This document shows positions 60,815 to 64,000 of a stretch of 64,000 nucleotides of DNA, one piece after another (the stretch's first letter is position 1; each line of letters starts with the position of its first letter). The stretch comes from Takakia lepidozioides (Eukaryota > Streptophyta > Takakiopsida > Takakiales > Takakiaceae), in NCBI GenBank assembly GCA_030704615.1, contig CM060732.1, positions 61,299,053-61,363,052 of the forward strand, given 5' to 3'. Below the pieces are notes generated by a model. The model had not been told where the DNA came from and searched no databases. It saw only the letters and a program-made list of their open reading frames with translations. Position numbers and translations under genes: made by a program.

Positions 60815-61562
60815 TGTCGGGCACCTCACATCGGTAAGCTCCCATTCACGTCATAGTTACTCGCTTTCATGCGCGCACCTAACTCTCAAACTGGCTGCCG
60901 GGCCAACTCGGAACTTCGGCTGCTCACCGGGACATAACGGTCCCTCTTTACTCCCCCACAAGACCCTTGCTCAATTTGGGCCTAGTGGAAATTCCCTTTG
61001 GTTGTTGGCAGTCCGGAACAGCTCCCTACACCGCTTTCCGGCTCGCACGCTTACTCACTAGTTTTTGGTCACCAACGGGCTTGTACCGTTCTCGGGGTTA
61101 CTACTCCCTTTATATACATCTGTGACTGTCCGCGGGGGTTTCACAAACAACCCAGTCATTTTATGGCGAACACCCATGAAGACCCTTGACTCCTAGTGAT
61201 GAGTCACGGTGAGTCTTGGCCCACCCACCACGGCCCCATTGGACCGTGATGAGTCCCAAGACTCCCCACGACTCTCACCACAAGGTCTCCGCCCCATGGT
61301 GAGTCCTTTGCCACCCCCACTAAGACCCACTAAGCTACCACCACCCCTCGTGGAACCACCCCCACCGCAACCCAGTGTGTGGGGCTCCACTTAGTGAGCG
61401 CCTCCGCTTGTTGCCACTGCCCCCACCATAGGGGCAGCCCTTCTTGTGTCCCGACCCCCCTGCCCTCAAGGCATAGGGCCGCGACACACACCCCTACCAA
61501 CAGGGAGTCGATGTCCTCATCGACTTATCCATTTTGTAGAAACTAACATCCAAGTTGTGGCG
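60815..61562 (-). mobile_element. 3' LTR fragment of the chromovirus family, minus strand
   Basis: 60815-61486 is a nearly complete LTR in reverse (TGTCGGGC at the left edge, GGCCGCGACA at the right) matching 5933-6658. 61487-61562 continues with the internal 3' end found before 12108, including the polypurine region, and stops abruptly at 61562. No primer site lies to the left. It is therefore the 3' end of an element whose body is lost. Confidence 0.88.
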
Positions 61563-61563
61563 T

Positions 61564-63129
61564 CGGAATTCCGGTTGCATACATATTGTCAGCACGCAAC
61601 CGAACATCAGACCTCATCCCGTGGATGTCAGCATTGCGTGATTCCCTCCTAACAAAAAAACCCAGTTGGCGCCCGAATGCCTTCATTGTGGACGATGTTG
61701 AAGTAGAAATCAATGCAATCCGGTATGCCACAGATTTTATTGTGCTCTCTGGTATCTTGCGTGGTCTGCTCCATGGTCCACAGTATGGTCTGCTATATGG
61801 TCTGCTTGGTGGTCTGCCTAATGTCCAACGCCATTCTGACTATGTGGTCCGTGCAGATCTGTTTTCACAGGGATAAGCATTTTCCTCTGCCTTTGGCATG
61901 TGCGCAAGGCCTGGGTCAAGCAATCATGCCAGAAAATTAGTGATCTGGGAACAGCCTCGAAACTGTTGGCAGATATGGGAGACCTTATGTACTGCAGAGG
62001 TGGACCTCATAAAGAAGACGAGGCTGTCAAATGGGTAAAGAAAAAATTGAGGGCAATGAAAAGAAATATCATGCGGGTCATTTGTTTCTCCACTACATTC
62101 ATGTGTATTGGGTTCCCAAGATTGCGATATGGTGTACGGCTGCCCGGAACATTCCACATGCAAGCCAAGATATGAATGCAAGCATTGAGGCATATCACGG
62201 TAACTTAAAGGCGAGATTGAATATGGGCAAAGGGAAAATGACGGGTCGGAGAGCCGACTGGCTCATATGGGATTTGACAGGGTGTGTCCTTATCCACTAC
62301 TGGTACTCCATTCATCTGAAGACATATGGGTTCATTCGCAACGATAAACAAGTAAAGTACATTTCCAGTGCAATATGTGCAGTCCGTGACATACCTCTGT
62401 CGCGTGTAAATTTGCCGAGCGGACCTAGCCAGCCAGCTTATGTTATCAGTTCCTCTGATCCAAACACTACCTACACGGTGCACAATCCCGAGTCGCAGTG
62501 GGCCTAATGCACATGCCCGTTGGCCCTGAAAGGACCTGAAAGGGAATATGTGCAAGCACCAGGTTCGGGTCATAAAGTTGCTAAAACCATACTTGCAAGA
62601 CAGACTGATTGTCCGTATATGCGGCACCCACCTCGGCACTGTTTACGGCAGATTGGTGAACCTGGACTCGCACGAGGACATGGGAGCATGCGATTTCGAA
62701 AGCGAACAGGAAAATGTGCTCCCAAGCGCAACCCCTGCCACCGTGGAGTCATTCCTCACTCCAGACCTGTTGGAAGCAATTTTAAAGCGGGAGATCAATG
62801 AGCTGCTCGACCAAGTACGCAACGATGCATACCTTATACACCATTGCTTGTCAGCAATGCGTGTTTGTCGAGGACAGATTCAGGACATCCTCGTCAAGCA
62901 AGCATCTGGCATGTTGTACCCTACTGTAGCACGAACGTTCAATCGCGTAAAAGACAACAATAATATGTCCTTGAAGAGGAAAAAAGATTTTGTGGAAATT
63001 TTTCAAATGCGTAGGAAAATGAAACTAAACGGGGCCAAACGGGTGTCTGCCCTTCCCCCTGTTAGCCATATTTACTCAACTCTGAGGCGGGAGTCTCATC
63101 GTCCAGAACTGAGAAAGAGAGACATTTGA
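61564..63129 (+). pseudogene. MULE-type transposase with SWIM zinc finger, broken
   Basis: The N-terminal part is cut by the LTR fragment. The remaining frame reads FIVDDVEVEINAIR, then after a probable 148-base GT-AG intron (61723-61870) FLCLWHVRKAWVKQ. After a frameshift near 62050 come ASIEAYHGNLKARL and GRRADWLIWDLT, the helical end of a Mutator-like transposase core. The SWIM finger is split: CTCPLALKG (preceded by an in-frame TAA at about 62505) and MCKHQ lie in different frames because of a 10-base duplication at 62525-62544. The frame from 62548 runs to a stop at 63129 with no known domain. No terminal inverted repeats were found. Confidence 0.75.
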
Positions 63130-63164
63130 CTATCATTTGCAGAAACAATAAAGCAAACAACTCA

Positions 63165-63960
63165 CCTACAGTAGACCAAGGCAACAGACCATGCCTGGGT
63201 TACCATCTGCCAAACCCTTTCCATTACAAAGCATTGATGAGGGACATGCAGTATAGTAGACCACGGAATAAAATAGACCAATGAAGTCTGCACGCAGCCA
63301 AAGCGGAGTAGTAGACCACGGTAGAACCCACACAGTAGTACACAATAATCGTAGACTGAAGGGAGTGGACCAATAACACAATCGACAAACCAATGAAGTA
63401 GTAGACCAGGTCAGGCGTTGCGCGAATGAAGTGCAATCGACAGACAAAAGTCACAATCCACATACCTAAATAAAGCAGTAGACCAAGACAAATGTGTGTC
63501 CACCACGTGTGTAAACCACCACTGTGTTAGACCATGGTTGTCTGGAAACCAAGACAATAGAACGTGGAAGGCAGTAGACCAATGAAACCCAACACAATAG
63601 ACCACGGAAGGGAGTACACCATTAAACACCAAGACAGTAGACCATGCGAATGAGTACACCAATAACCCAATCGGCAGACCTGAACACTACACCAAGACCC
63701 AACACACAGAATGGAGTACACCAACAACAAGACAACAGACCAATGAAGCGCGACAACGACAGAAGTCAAGGACTAGACCACACCTAACATCGACAGACCT
63801 TCAGACCTAAAAACCTACAGACAGACAGACCTGCAGACGTTCCGTAAGCATACCAGCACGGCGGCAGACCAATGAAATGTTGAACCGACCATTTCAAAAT
63901 CCGACCACTATTGTACACCATACAAAACTACAGAGCAGTCCATTGGAGCACCAAAATGGC
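63165..63960 (+). repeat. Degenerate GTAGACCA-rich array
   Basis: The motif (A/G)TAGACCA, often followed by A/CGG or ATGAA, recurs some 15-20 times at irregular spacing of roughly 20-45 bases. The complementary motif TGGTCTGC is repeated in the transposase intron at 61760-61820, in the opposite orientation. No coding sequence is convincing on either strand. Confidence 0.7.
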
Positions 63961-64000
63961 AAGTCTTTCATTTATTGCCAGGCCTAGAAGAAACAACCCG

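Noticed and set aside
63166-63769. Minus-strand frames of 79-93 codons at the right end
   Set aside because: They are translations of the GTAGACCA array and show only its periodic residues.
1-64000. CRISPR arrays, rRNA genes, bacterial-type operons
   Set aside because: No direct-repeat/spacer pattern, no rRNA sequence, and spliced genes throughout show a eukaryotic nuclear origin.

Overview
This window comes from a plant nuclear genome. Three single-copy-type genes keep GT-AG (occasionally GC-AG) introns and give intact spliced products: a cytosolic enolase of the ENO3 type, the Calvin-cycle regulator CP12, and a DnaJ protein of the DNAJC11/OWL1 family. There is also an intronless PLS-class PPR gene with a long run of near-identical repeats. 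Together with the amount of decayed LTR retrotransposon, LINE, MULE and MITE sequence, this suits a large genome, and the PPR style suggests a seed-free land plant (moss, lycophyte or fern). I cannot name the species.

Layout. 1-13.5 kb is nested retrotransposon: a decayed minus-strand Ty3/gypsy element whose gag is cut at 5932 by a plus-strand chromodomain Ty3/gypsy element (5' LTR 5933-6658, primer site 6661-6672, coding remnants to 11192, a damaged and partly inverted 3' LTR). This is followed by a copy of the first element's terminal sequence and a small LTR-like piece with heat-shock-element-like palindromes. 13.5-17.8 kb holds no gene I can recognise. An orphan 209-residue ORF (17.8 kb) and the minus-strand PPR gene (19.0-21.5 kb) follow. 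The PPR gene ends in an eroded DYW domain.

24.6-30.8 kb is the 13-exon enolase; 33.8-37.9 kb is a multi-exon gene with a kinase-fold C-terminus. CP12 (minus, 40.5-41.4 kb) and the 13-exon DNAJC11/OWL1 gene (plus, 42.3-54.7 kb) are divergently arranged over an 855 bp intergenic region with two G-box cores. From 54.7 kb to the end the window is again repeat-rich: a tRNA-derived SINE-like head, a hAT-like MITE, a minus-strand 3' LTR fragment of the chromovirus family, a broken MULE transposase with a SWIM zinc finger, and a degenerate GTAGACCA array.

The most unusual signal is a LINE family whose copies all seem to lie in (TC)n microsatellites. About eleven 3' tails, in both orientations, run into TCTCTC, and most copies have (CT)n on the 5' side too. 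They are concentrated in the introns of the DNAJC11/OWL1 gene, with one cluster in an enolase intron. One insertion is flanked by a perfect 81 bp duplication. This resembles the microsatellite-specific LINEs known from animals.

Exon models were built by hand from reading frame, splice dinucleotides and remembered homologues. Phases close exactly for enolase (485 aa), CP12 (140 aa) and DNAJC11/OWL1 (568 aa), but none has been tested against transcripts.
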